From Fasciolopsis buskii (taxonomy: Eukaryota > Platyhelminthes > Trematoda > Plagiorchiida > Fasciolidae): DNA of 64,000 bases. The stretch spans positions 376,968 through 440,967 of the forward strand of contig LUCM01000663.1 of assembly GCA_008360955.1 (NCBI GenBank), written 5' to 3'. The translations under genes were made by a program, and so were the position numbers. The notes under the pieces were generated by a model. That model made no database searches and was not told where the DNA came from. It was given only the letters and a program-made list of their open reading frames with translations. How positions within the stretch are numbered: the first letter of the stretch is position 1; each line of letters starts with the position of its first letter. Below, piece after piece: positions 22,671 to 35,430 of the stretch.

Positions 22671-22779
22671 CTATTTACATTTGTATATGTATGCTTAATG
22701 GTTCCAGGAGCTGCCCCATCTTTGGAAACCCATGATTCTTGAAATGCCAAAACCCGGAAATTTTCGTACTTCATTTCAT

Positions 22780-23060
22780 CTAGTGATGCGTTCAGACTCA
22801 CAGTATCTTCAGGTTTTGCTGGCAACCTGTTCACTGTCCCCACCGATCTACTGCAGAAAGCATCTGCACACACGTTCAGACCTGAGCGGGCTCACCACGG
22901 ATTTGCGCCGTTGCTTCGCATCCCCTCCTCGGTAGCTTGATTGGATATTTTGTCCGGATCCACTCTCTTCAAGCCCCTCAAGATCTTGATCTTTACCATC
23001 ATATCGGCCCTGAACCTACGCTTCGTCAGTCAATAGGGTTCTCGGTCTCACAGTCTCCTT
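22780..23060 (-). mobile_element. CR1-like LINE fragment, C-terminal end
   Basis: Minus strand: RRFRADMMVKIKILRGLKRVD, then FCSRSVGTVNRLPAKPEDTV and SLNASLDEM, the pattern of the extreme C-terminus of CR1 ORF2 (RRLRGDLI...; FSQRVV-WN-LP; SVN-FK-LD). It precedes, rather than follows, the RT fragment at 22.3-22.7 kb, so two elements are joined head to tail. Confidence 0.6.
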
Positions 23061-26000
23061 GTGCATTACGTGCCATTTCATCCTGCGGTCATTCTAGAGG
23101 CTAGACAAATAAACCACGTCGATTTTCCCATTTCTGCATGCAATATTCGGACTGCCACCAGAATATCGTCTTGTTCAGAGATTACACGTCTGGTTTACGC
23201 GGGGATACCGCAGACCGGTACTTAATATGCCCCCATGCTTCTTGGGAAACGGCTTAGCACTGATCCGCCCAACTTTAACGCGCGGTCACGACATTCGTCT
23301 CCCTTTTGATGCTCCGGATCATGCTGATTGAAAATCACTAGTTTTCTGCCAATGCTGTAAGTCCTCCTGCGACACTTATGAGCAGGTGAATTTCGCTGTT
23401 GTTTAGTGGTATATACTACTCCATAGCTCAATCATCTACTCTCTTGGTCCATTATCAACCCCTCACAACTGCTTGTCACCATGAAATTTACCTCTTTTAG
23501 CAAGGGCGAAACATGGTGCCTCCAACTCAGCTGCCGAGTTCCTCGTTTAGAGTAGCAGGGTATCGTCCCAAGAATCACATTTGCGGTACCCAGCTGATAT
23601 CCAGGTCACTCGGAACTTTCAGTTCTTAGGTGTCACAAAAGGAAATGTTAACCAGAAAGGCCTGAGGTAATTTCTTTCAGCACCTCCAATTCTGAAAGAC
23701 TGAATGTTGCACATGGGTAGCGGCCTTGGTAAAGTCTAACTGCTATGCATCTGCAACCCCCATTGCCAGGTTTCGCAATAACCTTATCTAAAGACTCGAG
23801 GAGAACCAATACAAGCAAAGTCCATTTCAAGACTACATGCTGCCGCTTGAAAAGAAGCTAGCATTTGTTTGGCCCTTGTTCAATATTACCACTAAGAGTC
23901 TCTCAAGCTACATGCAGATGACGCTTGTAACACTGGTCGACCGCGTTCTGTTCAGGTTTCGGTCCCCCAGTGTGGATAGATAAAATAATTGCTACTCTCC
24001 AATCCATTGTTATCCTACGTCAAATTCATGGAGGCCCGGCAGCAGACTAGAAGTGAATTTGAGAATGTACAACTGCGATTAGTAGATCACGGTAACAAGC
24101 GGATATAACGTACCAGTAAGTGCTGAGTTGGCTTCAAACAACTCTACGCGAAAGAAGTTAGCAGAAGACCGGGGCAGAAGAGGAACGAGTTACAGCCCGT
24201 GGATCTATATACAAAGTTGCAAATAGTCTCACTGACGGAATGGGCTACATCCAAAACCTTAGCGGAATGTTTGGACTAAACGCTCACGGTTCCTAAACGT
24301 TGTCTCTCCACGCAGGCTAGCGTGATGCTACATCAAACCGTACCACGTAACTAGCGCGTAAACTCATGAAAATCGTCCTAACTAAGGAATGTTTCATCAA
24401 CATTGCATTAGTCCCGAAATGATCTCTGAATTGAAATTGCAGTCCGTGGCGTTGACGTAGTTTCTATACCCGTCATCCCTGCCAGCATATCGTGTGCATT
24501 CTCTTTCTTTGTCTTACTGTTGGCCCGATTGACACTCGAGACAGCCGGTCTCTGAAGTGGATGTGACTGAGTTTCGCTCGATGAAAAACTGCATTAGTCA
24601 GGTCAGTTATTTCAATCGTTGGTTGACACATTCCTTTCTTAATAATTTCACAAACTTTGCGCAGTTCGTCGCTACCAATTCGAGTAAAACTACTCATTTG
24701 CCAATTCCGATATGCTATTCTAATCGTTTTTACCGGTATCCAGTCGGAGGCCGTTTTACTTTCTCCCACTCGCGCACACCTACAAACCGTTGGCTGACGG
24801 CTCTTCCCTTGGTAACGTCTTCGTGCGCTTATACTTCTTCTCTGGAACTAAGAACACCTACGCCGTTTAAAATTGTTCTCTTCGGTTGCGGGTAAAGATA
24901 ACACTTTTTGATTCTTTTTAACCTTTTCTAAGACCCATTAAAACTAACTGGATGTCTTTTGATATTTTATTCTTCGACCCACAAACTTCACTTACTGACT
25001 CCAGCTCCATTCCGTTAGTGATTATATGCATTACCTCCTTCTCCAGTCGCTATCACACCTAGGGTTCACCAACCTGGTCTGGTCTCGCCCTTCTTTCTCC
25101 TCAGGTGTGAGAATTGTCCTCCTAAGTTGATTCCACGTTGACACTCACACTGCCGGTTCAATAGGTCTGCGTTGGCCTTCAAGTTTTCTTTGCCTTTTCT
25201 TGCTTAAACGATCATCGCGTGATCACCCATGCTGGATATGGATGGCAGTATAAACCATGGAAGTTGCTTTGATAATTCTTTTTATCCAGGTCGAGAGATG
25301 ACTGCTGTCGGCTTGACCTGGATCCAGTGATTTCCCTTACATGCTAATTTGGGGATCTATTCTCAGTCCATCTGAAGGATACATCCTCTTGCGCCACCTT
25401 GCGCGCAGCTTCCTGCGTCTTACGTAACGGCCGATGACTAAAATTCTCTGCCATTATCGACGCATTCGCTTCCGCACATAGATGCGTTCGTCCCCTTGTC
25501 AGCTTTCGGATCTCCGCCTCTGGGTCACCATAGGAACATGTGAGCGCTGTCCGCCTATTTTACGCGTTGGCATCAGCTGAACACACCTGCACATTTGTGG
25601 TGCTTAGGTTTGTTTCCGTTCAGTTATGTATCCCCCCTTATTTGTACGCGGCTCCGGCCAGCTGTCCACTGCCCCAATCTTGCCTGTAAATATGGTGCTG
25701 GGTTATCACATTGTGCGGACTGTGAGCAATTTCGGACAGCTGCGCCTAGGTGGCCAAGACTTGCTGGGCTTTAACCGCCCTAGCTCCACCAGGTAGTTTC
25801 ATGCACTTGTTCCTTAGGCTGCATGCGCTGGCCTTTAGAACCAACGCATTTTCTCCCTTGCTCCGGGTTACCTTACAACTCACTTTATCTTGGATCTAGA
25901 GCGCAATACACAAGTTGTTACACCATCCTTTGCAGTGTGTTTCACCTAGTGAGTTTCACGCAGGTCTGTAATTCAGCTCCTCGCAATTAAGGCTTCTCAC

Positions 26001-26437
26001 TTTCCTGCTTGTTGCAGCAAGAAAAATAAGCGTTAGTGGTTTCAGTGGCCGCTGACCTTCATCCTGTTTTAAGCCAGTTAACCGGTTACTGAAGAGGTCG
26101 CACAACGGAATAAGTCACTAGATATTATGGCGAAGCTGTACATAGAAAGACAAAACCTCGAGTGAATTCAGCGCCTGATGAATGGCCAAGTAGCAAAGGG
26201 CATCGTAGTTTGTCTCCAGCCGTCTTCAAAGGGGATACTGAATGGGGTCGGTTACGCTGTCCGTCTTCATAACTGAACTGAAGTTCAGTTCAGTCGCACA
26301 AGGCGATAGTGCTATCGATGGTCAATCGAGCGTCCAGAGTTTCTGCGGCGGAATACGTAAGATTTAATATCTGCCAGTTCCACATTTGTCCTCCTGTTTC
26401 CATTTGGCTTGCGGTATAAGTCACCTATCCGCTAAAA
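23061..26437. other. Unannotated, probably old LINE-derived
   Basis: Lies upstream, on the minus strand, of CR1-like tails. Minus-strand frames have many Arg, Lys, Glu and stops (for example FRDRLSRVSIGPTVRQRK near 24,520), as in decayed ORF text, but no RT or endonuclease motif could be secured. Confidence 0.3.
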
Positions 26438-27110
26438 CTAAAAAGGACTGGAGACTTCCACCAACATTTGAGTGCGCCCACACAAGGCGCTGCCTTCCGT
26501 GATTTTATAATAACTTAACGGCACATTATAGTCGCTTGATCTGCTTTGTATCATCACGCATCCTGGCCCCGTAATACCGTTAATAATTCTTACCTCTTCT
26601 TTGCCATAGCCTTGCACCACATAGCATTCTACCTTTGATAACTTGCCTGAACACGTCGTCAGTTTCAGCCCTCGTCAAACTCTTCCGTATTTCAAACTCT
26701 TTCGTCATATTAGCCCTGAATCTGCGATCTTCTATCTGGAATAGCTCTCGCCTTTTCAGTATTCTGGTGCACTACTTGCTCCTCTGTCCCTTAGCCATTC
26801 TGGACTTCAGCGGTTGAACACCCGAGGCAAAGTGATGGTACCCATGTCTGTGTGCGGTACTCCAAGTGTATCTCGACCACTGCCTTGTGCATAGGAGTGA
26901 ATTCCCCGGTTTTTCTATGGGATGCCAGAAACCATAATCTGAAGAACATCGCCCTTGCTTTCGGGCTGCAGGTTTGCATTGTTCAGCTCACCTGTACGTT
27001 GCGGCCAGGACTATCCCCAAGTCATTTGGGCCGCGCCTACCGGAAACCCCCCATTTCGTCAACTTCGTTCAGTCCTTCTGAGGCACTGGTTAATAAGTTG
27101 CCTTTATTTT
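26438..27110 (-). mobile_element. CR1-like LINE fragment, RT C-terminal half
   Basis: Minus strand, shifting frames: NDLGIVLAATYR near 27,030, then ARAMFFRLWFLASHRK and HKAVVEIHLEYRTQTWVP (26,979-26,791; family YKALVRPHLEYC-Q-W), then RRFRANMTKEFEIRKSL near 26,700. Order and spacing fit CR1-type RT after the catalytic block. Stops and frameshifts make it dead. Confidence 0.65.
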
Positions 27111-30100
27111 TTTAGCAGTATATCCCATCCCCTAGCCGAATGAAACCCCTCCAGTGTATCTTGCCAACCCCTCACGTTCACCGCCCCGACGGTCTTCAGG
27201 TCTTCATAATAGCTATGCTGTGGGGTGGTCCAATGATTGACGAAACCTCAGGAAATGCTTAGGGACAACTTACTTTCCGGTGAATTTCGGTCACTAGGGC
27301 TTTCAAGGAGCGTTGAGTAATTACACATGGAAATCGGAGTTTTTGTTCCCATTTGATGTACTGTTGTTTACCTTGGCTGCCCTACCCGCAAAATGCGAGG
27401 GCCCATTTTTATGTTCAGTAAACTTAGTGATCAGAATTATCTAATTCTAAAACCCGTTCATTGTTACATTCTTTTTTGGCGAGCTCTCTGCAGACTGATG
27501 AGTGGCTGGCCAGTTCAAACTATAAACCCGTTAATCCCCGCGCGTAAACGCTCTCATTTTCACTTGATCTTTTAAACATGATATTTTCGTTATTGTTCCA
27601 TTTATTTCAACTTATTTCACGTTATTACAACACGAGTGCACTTGCTTATCCATCGCAACACTCGCCACTATATTGTATTGTCCATTATCTGTTATAGTGA
27701 TCCTTCCTACAAGATACTAAGAGAAGTTTTACTGCGGAATGACCAGCCCTGTGAGATGTCTTGGGACAATTTAGTGATAGCATTCTCAGGCTTCAAGATT
27801 CCAAATTCCAGGAGTCCTTTTGGGATACCCTGAGCAACCGGTGAGGTTCCCCTAAGACCTTGGAAAAGCTTGTACTTTGCGCTACAAGGCGCACTCCGTG
27901 AAATAACTGCAAAGATTTCCATAGACGTCTCATGAACTTTAAATGTAAAATCAGAGGTGACTATTCTTCCAGAAAATATCAGTCTGATTATTGTTGAACT
28001 TGCCATGGATAACGAAAGAAATTTCATCAAAATCTGAGTTTCTTCTTGTTGTTATTAAAGGGTGGCAAAATTTGTCCTTTTCTGAAGTTGTGCAGGCTCC
28101 GGCGGACGTAACCTTGAAGGGAAGCTGCGAAAAGTTTTCTGAAGTCAGCTGTATTTCTTAAATGGAATCTGAGCACTAAATGAACGATAATTATTTATTT
28201 GTTTATTTTATAAGTACTGGAGACTTGAGGCTGCAAAATTCATGAGGGTTTGGTGGTGTAAAGATGAATCGGGTGCGATCAGTCTGATTTCGGAAGACTA
28301 ACAACAGTGCAACTTCTTTTTTTATTGTTGAACCGCCTGGAGCAGGGCTTAGCGAGTTTCAGAAAACCCGACACAGCAGTTTGTTCCCCCCTCCCGGTGA
28401 CCGAGTTGTACACGCAGTATAAACACGAAAAATATGGCAAACATTCAATACCCGTAATAAAAGGTATCCTTTTGCCGATAGATATTCTTGCTTCTTTCTG
28501 AGAATAACCGAGCCCCACTTGTATCATTCTTACTTTTTGGGCTGCCGATCATGCAAGAGGTTGAATACCGGTGATATTCCTCATTACTAAACCGCCGGAA
28601 GAGATAACTTTCACCGTCGATCGTCGTGTTAAAGGACTAAATTTGGGCTCTTCATAATTTCATGTTTACAATTTTTCCGAGAAAAAATGACACACCCCAC
28701 CGGCGTCATGCTACCGTTATTGACAGAATGATAACTTCCACGGTCAGTATGACTGTCCAAGGAGTTTTCTTGCCACTGAAATATTTCCAAATATTGAAGC
28801 CGAGATTTCCGAAGGATTCCTTTAGGCTGCTGAGCACTCAGCGACGCTCACAGGTGCAGAAAGCAAATGCCGACAGGAAATATCGTTCGGAGTTCCGGAA
28901 CGGCATCTGAAAACACTATATGACTGGGCACCTTCAGGGCGGAAATGTAAGCTGCACGTTATTAAAATGATTTTTGGCATTCCAAAGGTTCGCTCCTCCA
29001 TCGTTGATTTATTTTTGTCGCGTTATTCATAATTTCCTGGTAGTTTGTTTATATCATGCGGTTTTTGCGGCTCGCCACATCTCCAAAATGCACATGGATT
29101 AACTGACGGCATGTTGATCGAATCAGACATTCAGCTGATCAACGACATATAACTAAACCATGGTGGGTCGTCGCGGGACTCTTTTCTGAACGGCTTCACG
29201 GTTCGTGCGACAGCCCAAAGTTTCATGAAAAAGACGAGGAGAATATCGGACATGCCAGCTGCTTCTGTTTTAGGGACAGCAGCTTATCACGAAAGCACTG
29301 TATTATTTTTTGAGTAAAATGGGTCATTCAAGGACGGTCAGTGACTTCGGCTCAAGTCGGCGGAAGGAACACGACGTTGGTGATTCATTACATGGAGCAG
29401 CGGGTGCTTTTGTTATCACGCTATTTCCCATCACCCATGTGCATTCAGTTTTCTTTGGAATGAGCGGGCATTTTATGTCCAAATCAAAAATTTTTGGCCC
29501 AACTAAATTACTCAAATTGTGACTGCGCCACATGAGGATGTGGAATGACGGGTCGACTTTGGTTAGAAGGCACTTCCGTGCAGCATTCAGCCCCTATGTG
29601 GATCACTTGGAGAAAGCATGGTCTAGAAGGCCGTGGAATCTCGAAAAATTCTGCCATATCCGTGGTGGATTATCCCCTAAGATAGTCCAGATCTTTCTTC
29701 GGGGCTCGTTACCAGCTAGAGTTGCTTATTTTCTGTCCTGTAGTTTTAAAACGGTAGTTCCTTCTGCCATAGCTATAAACCCAAGACCGTTAGGCGCGTC
29801 AACTCGAAACAAAATTGGATTGTTTGGCAAACTGAAACCGTAGTTTGTGCAAATAGTTTATTGCAACCCAAAGCAACAATTTTGTCCAAGTCAGCGTCTG
29901 CCATTGGGGAGCCAAATGTTAAATTCCCATTTTTTATGACAACCCGCAGTCAGCCGACGGGTGCAAACATGTCCCATAGGTAACAACAGAAAGAAACCAA
30001 ATTTGTTTTTCTGTTTTACTTTGGTTTTTAAACATTCTAATGATAGACTCAGTGTGTGCCTCAATCACATCAGCGAGGGGATTCACAGCCACTTGCAAAT

Positions 30101-31466
30101 AACAGAGACGGGACCGACTTTAATTCTTAACACTCACATAGTCTCAACATTTCGGTGTGTTCTCTGGAATCATATACCACTTGCTTGGTTAGTCTGCTCC
30201 CCAGGGACCCCGTGAATAAATGTTCATGGATGCAGTTATACTGGCTGGGATTGAAATTTGTTTTTGGAATACCCTGATCCGCAAACCATAATGGGAGCGG
30301 ACGGAACAGTGAAGGCAATTCACCTCCGATTGGCCGACCTTCTACCCTGCAGCGACCCAAACTCATTGTTCGACCTGGGTATGGCGTTTCGAAGACGTCG
30401 CAAGTCAATTTCATTACTTATCTCCATACACCTTTGTTCACCTTAACCAGTCCATCCTGAGAGGTTTTGCTGCCATCCCCAAGTGCGGGCCGGATGTGAG
30501 TCTCATAACTAGTGGGAATACTTTCTTCGAAAGAGGAAAGGGATACGCAGAACTGCTGGGATCCTGATGACGGTGTGGGAAGAAGAAGGACTTCGTAAGT
30601 CAGATGAGTGAAATCTTGTGTTGCTGGACAGTGTACACCGCAATACAAATACCCGTATCTAAGAAGTGAGCGGGGGGTTTCCGTGTGACTTGCCTACGCA
30701 TTTGCCACCCGTGATGTACAAGCCTCAGTCGACAGGCTAGTGCCCGGGACAGTTTATTGGTAGCCTTAATTTTTTTGACTCAGCATCCTAGACCGTGACA
30801 TCAACAGCGCACACGGTCGCGCACATAGAGAGTCGTTCTGTGAGCTCACTGATTTATTTAAGGAATAGTTGAGAGCCAAGAACAGAAACCTGAAGCGCTC
30901 CAGTAGGAACGGAGAACGTTCAGAAAGATTGGGATTCCACCAGTAGTTATGGTTGTTCCATAAATAAAATACGAAGGGGTGCAAACGCCCAAGCACATAA
31001 CCAGCAAGATCGCAATTTATGTAGAATTTAACATGGAAGATGCCACCAAAGACATTTGTGTAACTAATGTGCAAGGCTAGCCCACTATCAAGCGCTTGAG
31101 TAAAACCCTCTATGAAGCAGTGCGTGTTTGCGAAGCATCACCAGACCATAAAATAGCCAAGCCGGATTTTACAGGGAGGGATATTTCCCGTAGGCCAGCC
31201 AGCGGCTGGCTTCAAAACGCACTCAAAAACCCTGCTCAGAATTCTAGCTGGGCTGATGGGTCTATATGTAACTGTTTAGTGGGTTTGCCTTTAGAAATTC
31301 GGAAAACGATGGCACTGTTCCCAGGGTCTGGCCATGTAAGCGGGTCAGAGTATCGGTAGTAGAGATTAACATGGATTCCCTGGAAACTTGAGGGTGCATT
31401 TCTTCCAAACTCATCGTGTTGAGTATATTTTGTCGGTTTAGGTGTTCCCGCATATCGTTCTGATAT
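27111..31466. other. Unannotated stretch
   Basis: Short frames only; longest are 107 codons (28,030-27,707, minus) and 103 codons (29,532-29,843, plus). None recognised. Confidence 0.45.
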
Positions 31467-31769
31467 TTATCGACGGATTGGCTTGAAGGAAGAGAGTGCA
31501 TGAGTAGCTAGCCATTTTACTGCAGAATATTTTAGAGAGGGGCCTTTTATGCCTTGTTTTGCGCAGGTAATGAAGAATTCCAGATGATTCGAAGCGATAT
31601 GAGTTAAAGTAGCTAGTTGTAGTGTTATAAGATTTAACTGAGTTTCTTTTTTGTTGAGATTGCAGCAGATTCCGATTGCAAATGCATCAGCATATAGTTG
31701 TGAGACGCCATGTGGCTTGAAAATGTTAAGCCGCTGTTCCGTGAAAATCTGCTTTTGATTGGGAGACAT
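31467..31769 (-). pseudogene. Reverse transcriptase remnant with YADA (Jockey/CR1-like)
   Basis: A 100-residue frame with PHGVSQLYADAFAIGI followed by KKETQLNLITLQLATLTH and ASNHLEFF. This is the layout around the catalytic YADD of Jockey/CR1-type RTs (YADD-F-I...; L-L-L--W---N-L-FN). The second catalytic Asp is Ala. No other motif is safely recognised on either side, so it is a short relic. Confidence 0.5.
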
Positions 31770-34700
31770 TTCCCTGACACAAGCGGGTGATCAGATTTTC
31801 AAATGCACCCATCAATGTAGACAATGAGGACATCAACGTCAGCTCCAGGTGTCAAACCAACCAATTTCTTGGCTGAGAAAGAGGGGTTATTGCGAACGTT
31901 GGCACTGTGAAAGAGGCAGCTTGATTTACTTTGCGGGTTGGCTGGTGGCCGTGAAGTTGTAGAAATGAAAATAATTACTGATTTTTATATTTTCCCAATA
32001 GTAGATTGTTGGCCGTATTTACCCAAAGATTCATTTTCGGCACAAGGCCTATTATAGGCTAACTTTGCTGTGCATGGTGCTTCTTTGGGTCGGAAATGTG
32101 CCGGACCTTACGGAGCTTTGCTGCCAGGTTGTTCAGTACTAGCTCGTGACGGATCCGTTGGGGCTTCTGCTCTAGCTTACAGTGAGATTTTAAAGTACCC
32201 CAAAAGTGAACGGATTTCTCAAACATGAAGGCCATCTCAGGTCTCCAAACTGGCCAGTGGCAAAAGCGAACCCTTTTACGCCAGTATGCGGAACTACAGA
32301 GAACAAAAACAAAAAAATAGCCAACATAAATAATTAACTTCATCCAACTTGAATCAGAGAGTCGTATTTATGATAAGGTAGAAAGGGAAAAGTTGTTTTA
32401 GGCTCTGAGCCACATCAGCAGGTTAACCCATTTGAAGACCAAGTGTGATAGCCTATTATTCGCTCATGGTGATTCCCATCAGGATGATCAGTGTGAGCCA
32501 AGTTTCCGTCAGCTCCTCGATGTATGGTTTTTTCTTTTGCCGTGGATGGCTGAGTTCCACTATTTTGTTGGGTGAGCTTAAACGGCCCATTGAAGCACAT
32601 CCTAATGTTCACTCGCTAACGATTTCAAATGGCTGAGAAATATTAGAAACGAGCTGCACCCCAGGCAAGAATGCACGAGAAAATCTGGCTTCCGGCTCTT
32701 TTGGTACCCACTACTTCGGATTTCGTGTCAAACCTTGAAATCTTATATGACCTCTTTTTGCTTGGAGTCTAATGAACGCGTCTACGTTGCCACGAAATAT
32801 ATGGGTGTAGCAGAGAGGGTGACTCGGATAAAGTGATTCAAAGCAAAGTTTACTGATGGATCCTTGCCAAAGTGGTTGTGGGTTGTTCACGGTTAACGTG
32901 ATTCTTCCCAAAGGCAGCATACTTGCTTATCGAAAGAGCGTTGCCAATTTGTACCATGGTCTAAGACCTAAATGGGTGCAGCTAAGGGCCGCAGAATACC
33001 AGGATGGTTGCATTTTGTTCCTGTTTTTCCATGGGTGTTGCAGAACACATGGTCCTCTTGTGGACAAATAAAAAAGGTATTTCTGTACTTTTTGAGTATA
33101 CTGTTTTTTTCTTCGTTGCCTCTTATATCAACTAGACTGCGCCACTTCTTCGGTAGCCCGTATGTTAGCAACAGTAATACGCGCTCCGCGTTCGTTTAAG
33201 CCAAGGCTGACAACAGATGATCCGTAAACTATTGTGTAAAGTGTGCCAAGATTTGGGAAGCAAGAGTGCCGAAAAAATCATGGCTTAGAGGCACTCGGTT
33301 TCTGAGCTAAATGTCTTTTTACTTGCTAACGCCAGTGGGGAGATGTCAAGTTTGAGGTGTTTTCTAAGTACCAGTTGCAATCGGATCCCCTGTTGAGACT
33401 TTGGTACGTTCATCTACACTTTTCCCGTGCACATGCAGCTCTCCGTCTTTTGAGATGCTCCTGAGGAAGCTGTAAGTCTTATAATCTTGTCTGATTGTAT
33501 CAAATCTCTGTTCACTATGAATGCTGCACTCCACTCAAGCAGAATGCTCAGGGTTCACCTGCTGGACTTTGCTTCTGCTTAATGCCCTCTAGAATACTTA
33601 TGAACGGACGGCACCACATCTGGAGAAGGACGTTGGCCTTCTCCGCTCAGTTCATGTCTTTCTCAAAATGACCCCAAGTGACTGCCCCTTGGCGGTGGTG
33701 TGCGCTTTACTTAGCTTTTCGGTCGCGCTTGACGCTTTGACTGCAGCCAAGGGACGGGAGAATCAGAGAATAATAATGCAGCTGGTACTAATAATTTTGA
33801 TGTATTTGCCGAGATTTGCCGAGAAGCATGTAGGATGCCACATCATATTTTACAGTTGATTCATCGTGGTTAAAAGCTTCGTTCGGCTACCACTGGTTCC
33901 ATGATAATTGGGTGTTGATGACACCCGGCATAGTTTCCGCAAAGCCACCGAGGGCTCACAAGAGTTACTATGTGAAGCTCTCCCGGAGGCTGTTAAAGAA
34001 CATTCTGTTAATTACGAAGGACTGAAGGGACCTGTGATGACTCCAACTTCCCTAACTTGTATTCAATTATTCGAGAAACAACCTTAAATTAAAGAATCCT
34101 AGGGCTCATGAAGACAGAGGCAATTGCCTTCTCATGAAGAAGCATCAGCTAACGGGCAACGTTTCAAACCACAATGGCTTTATCTACTGCAGCACAGTTC
34201 AAGATAAAGTTGGACATGATGTGTCTAATGGTGTTTTCCAAGGCCACATGCATCCTGCTTTTACAAGTCTTTGGTACTCGATTCGACTGTCAAGTGCAAT
34301 CGCGGGCAATTCTTTTGAAAATACCCTCTTATTAGGGTTTGTGAAGCCGCTGCAGCACAAGCGGTACCAGTGCAACACACCAAAAGCTTTTGCATGCTTG
34401 AAAGTGTCCGCTTTTGAACCCCCTGCACAAATTTGTCATTCGCGTGAGCCACTCACATGTTCCTGCAGCCTGAAATTAGCCCTTGTTTAAGCTATTGTGA
34501 TCGCGTATCTAGGAATTGTTTAAGCCTGCACAATGATTAACGCTGTAATCCAGTATCGTGCATTTTACGGTTCAGTCGTATATTCAGCTATGGATTTCAT
34601 ATTTGGCGTTGGCTACATACTAACCAAGTCCACGTTGCAGTATCCTAAATGGTGAACTTGGAGCAAAAAAAACAAAGTGTCTAAAAGGGCTCAAAAATGT

Positions 34701-35301
34701 GCACAGTCTGGAGGTAAGCTGGAATGCCTCTAGGGAGCTGCTGAGTAACTTCGTCTTCATTGAAGCCCGTAGGTTATCTGACTTCATCAGTGCAATTTAA
34801 AGTTTTACTGTCGCTGACTGAAATTATTTGTGATTTGGACGGGGGGTTCCGGAGTTAGAAAGGCAGGTAAGGGCTTTAAGGAGCTAATTCAGGGAACAGA
34901 TAAGGTCTCAGTGCAGAAATTTGACTATATCGCTGTCGAAGACCAGGTTGTTGGCAAGGATTGAGAGGCTAAAGGAGGCCGCGGAACGATCGATCGCCTG
35001 GAGTCTCAGACTCAACCAGTGCTTAACTTACCCAGGCTGGAATTATCAACGCGCGTTGTGAATCTTAGGAGGAACTGTGAATTCATGATCCAGCGCAAAA
35101 TCATCACCGAGTCTCAGGTTTTGTTCCCATGACAATTGTTGTCATACTATTGCATTTGCGTCGAGAAAAAATCTCGGGGTCTAATGGAGAATCCTCCATT
35201 TTGGGGATCGGGCAGGGATCTGCCGGGAAAAGGAATTCCCAAATGACTTACTTAGAAGTTTTGGAAAGTGCTTGATGGGTCTTAGCCCGGAGGAGAGCTT
35301 A
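31770..35301. other. Unannotated stretch
   Basis: Short frames, longest 118 codons (34,134-34,490, plus), rich in Ser, Cys and His. Not recognised. Confidence 0.45.
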
Positions 35302-35430
35302 CCAATGAAAACCTTCGCGCCGTGTTCGACCTGGTGAAAGAGATGCAGAACCATGCAGTGGCTTTAGATCATCTGGGCACCAAGTCCTGTTTGAATACGA
35401 TAGACGCATTTGAAAGTACCTTTCGCCATG
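35302..35430 (+). pseudogene. Possible BEL/Pao gag fragment
   Basis: One frame reads NLRAVFDLVKEMQNHAVALD and continues HLGTKSC, resembling the LR-LYD-----IRAL-ALG stretch of BEL/Pao gag-type (DUF1759) proteins. It is only about 40 residues long and has no flanking motifs. It could be chance. Confidence 0.22.
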
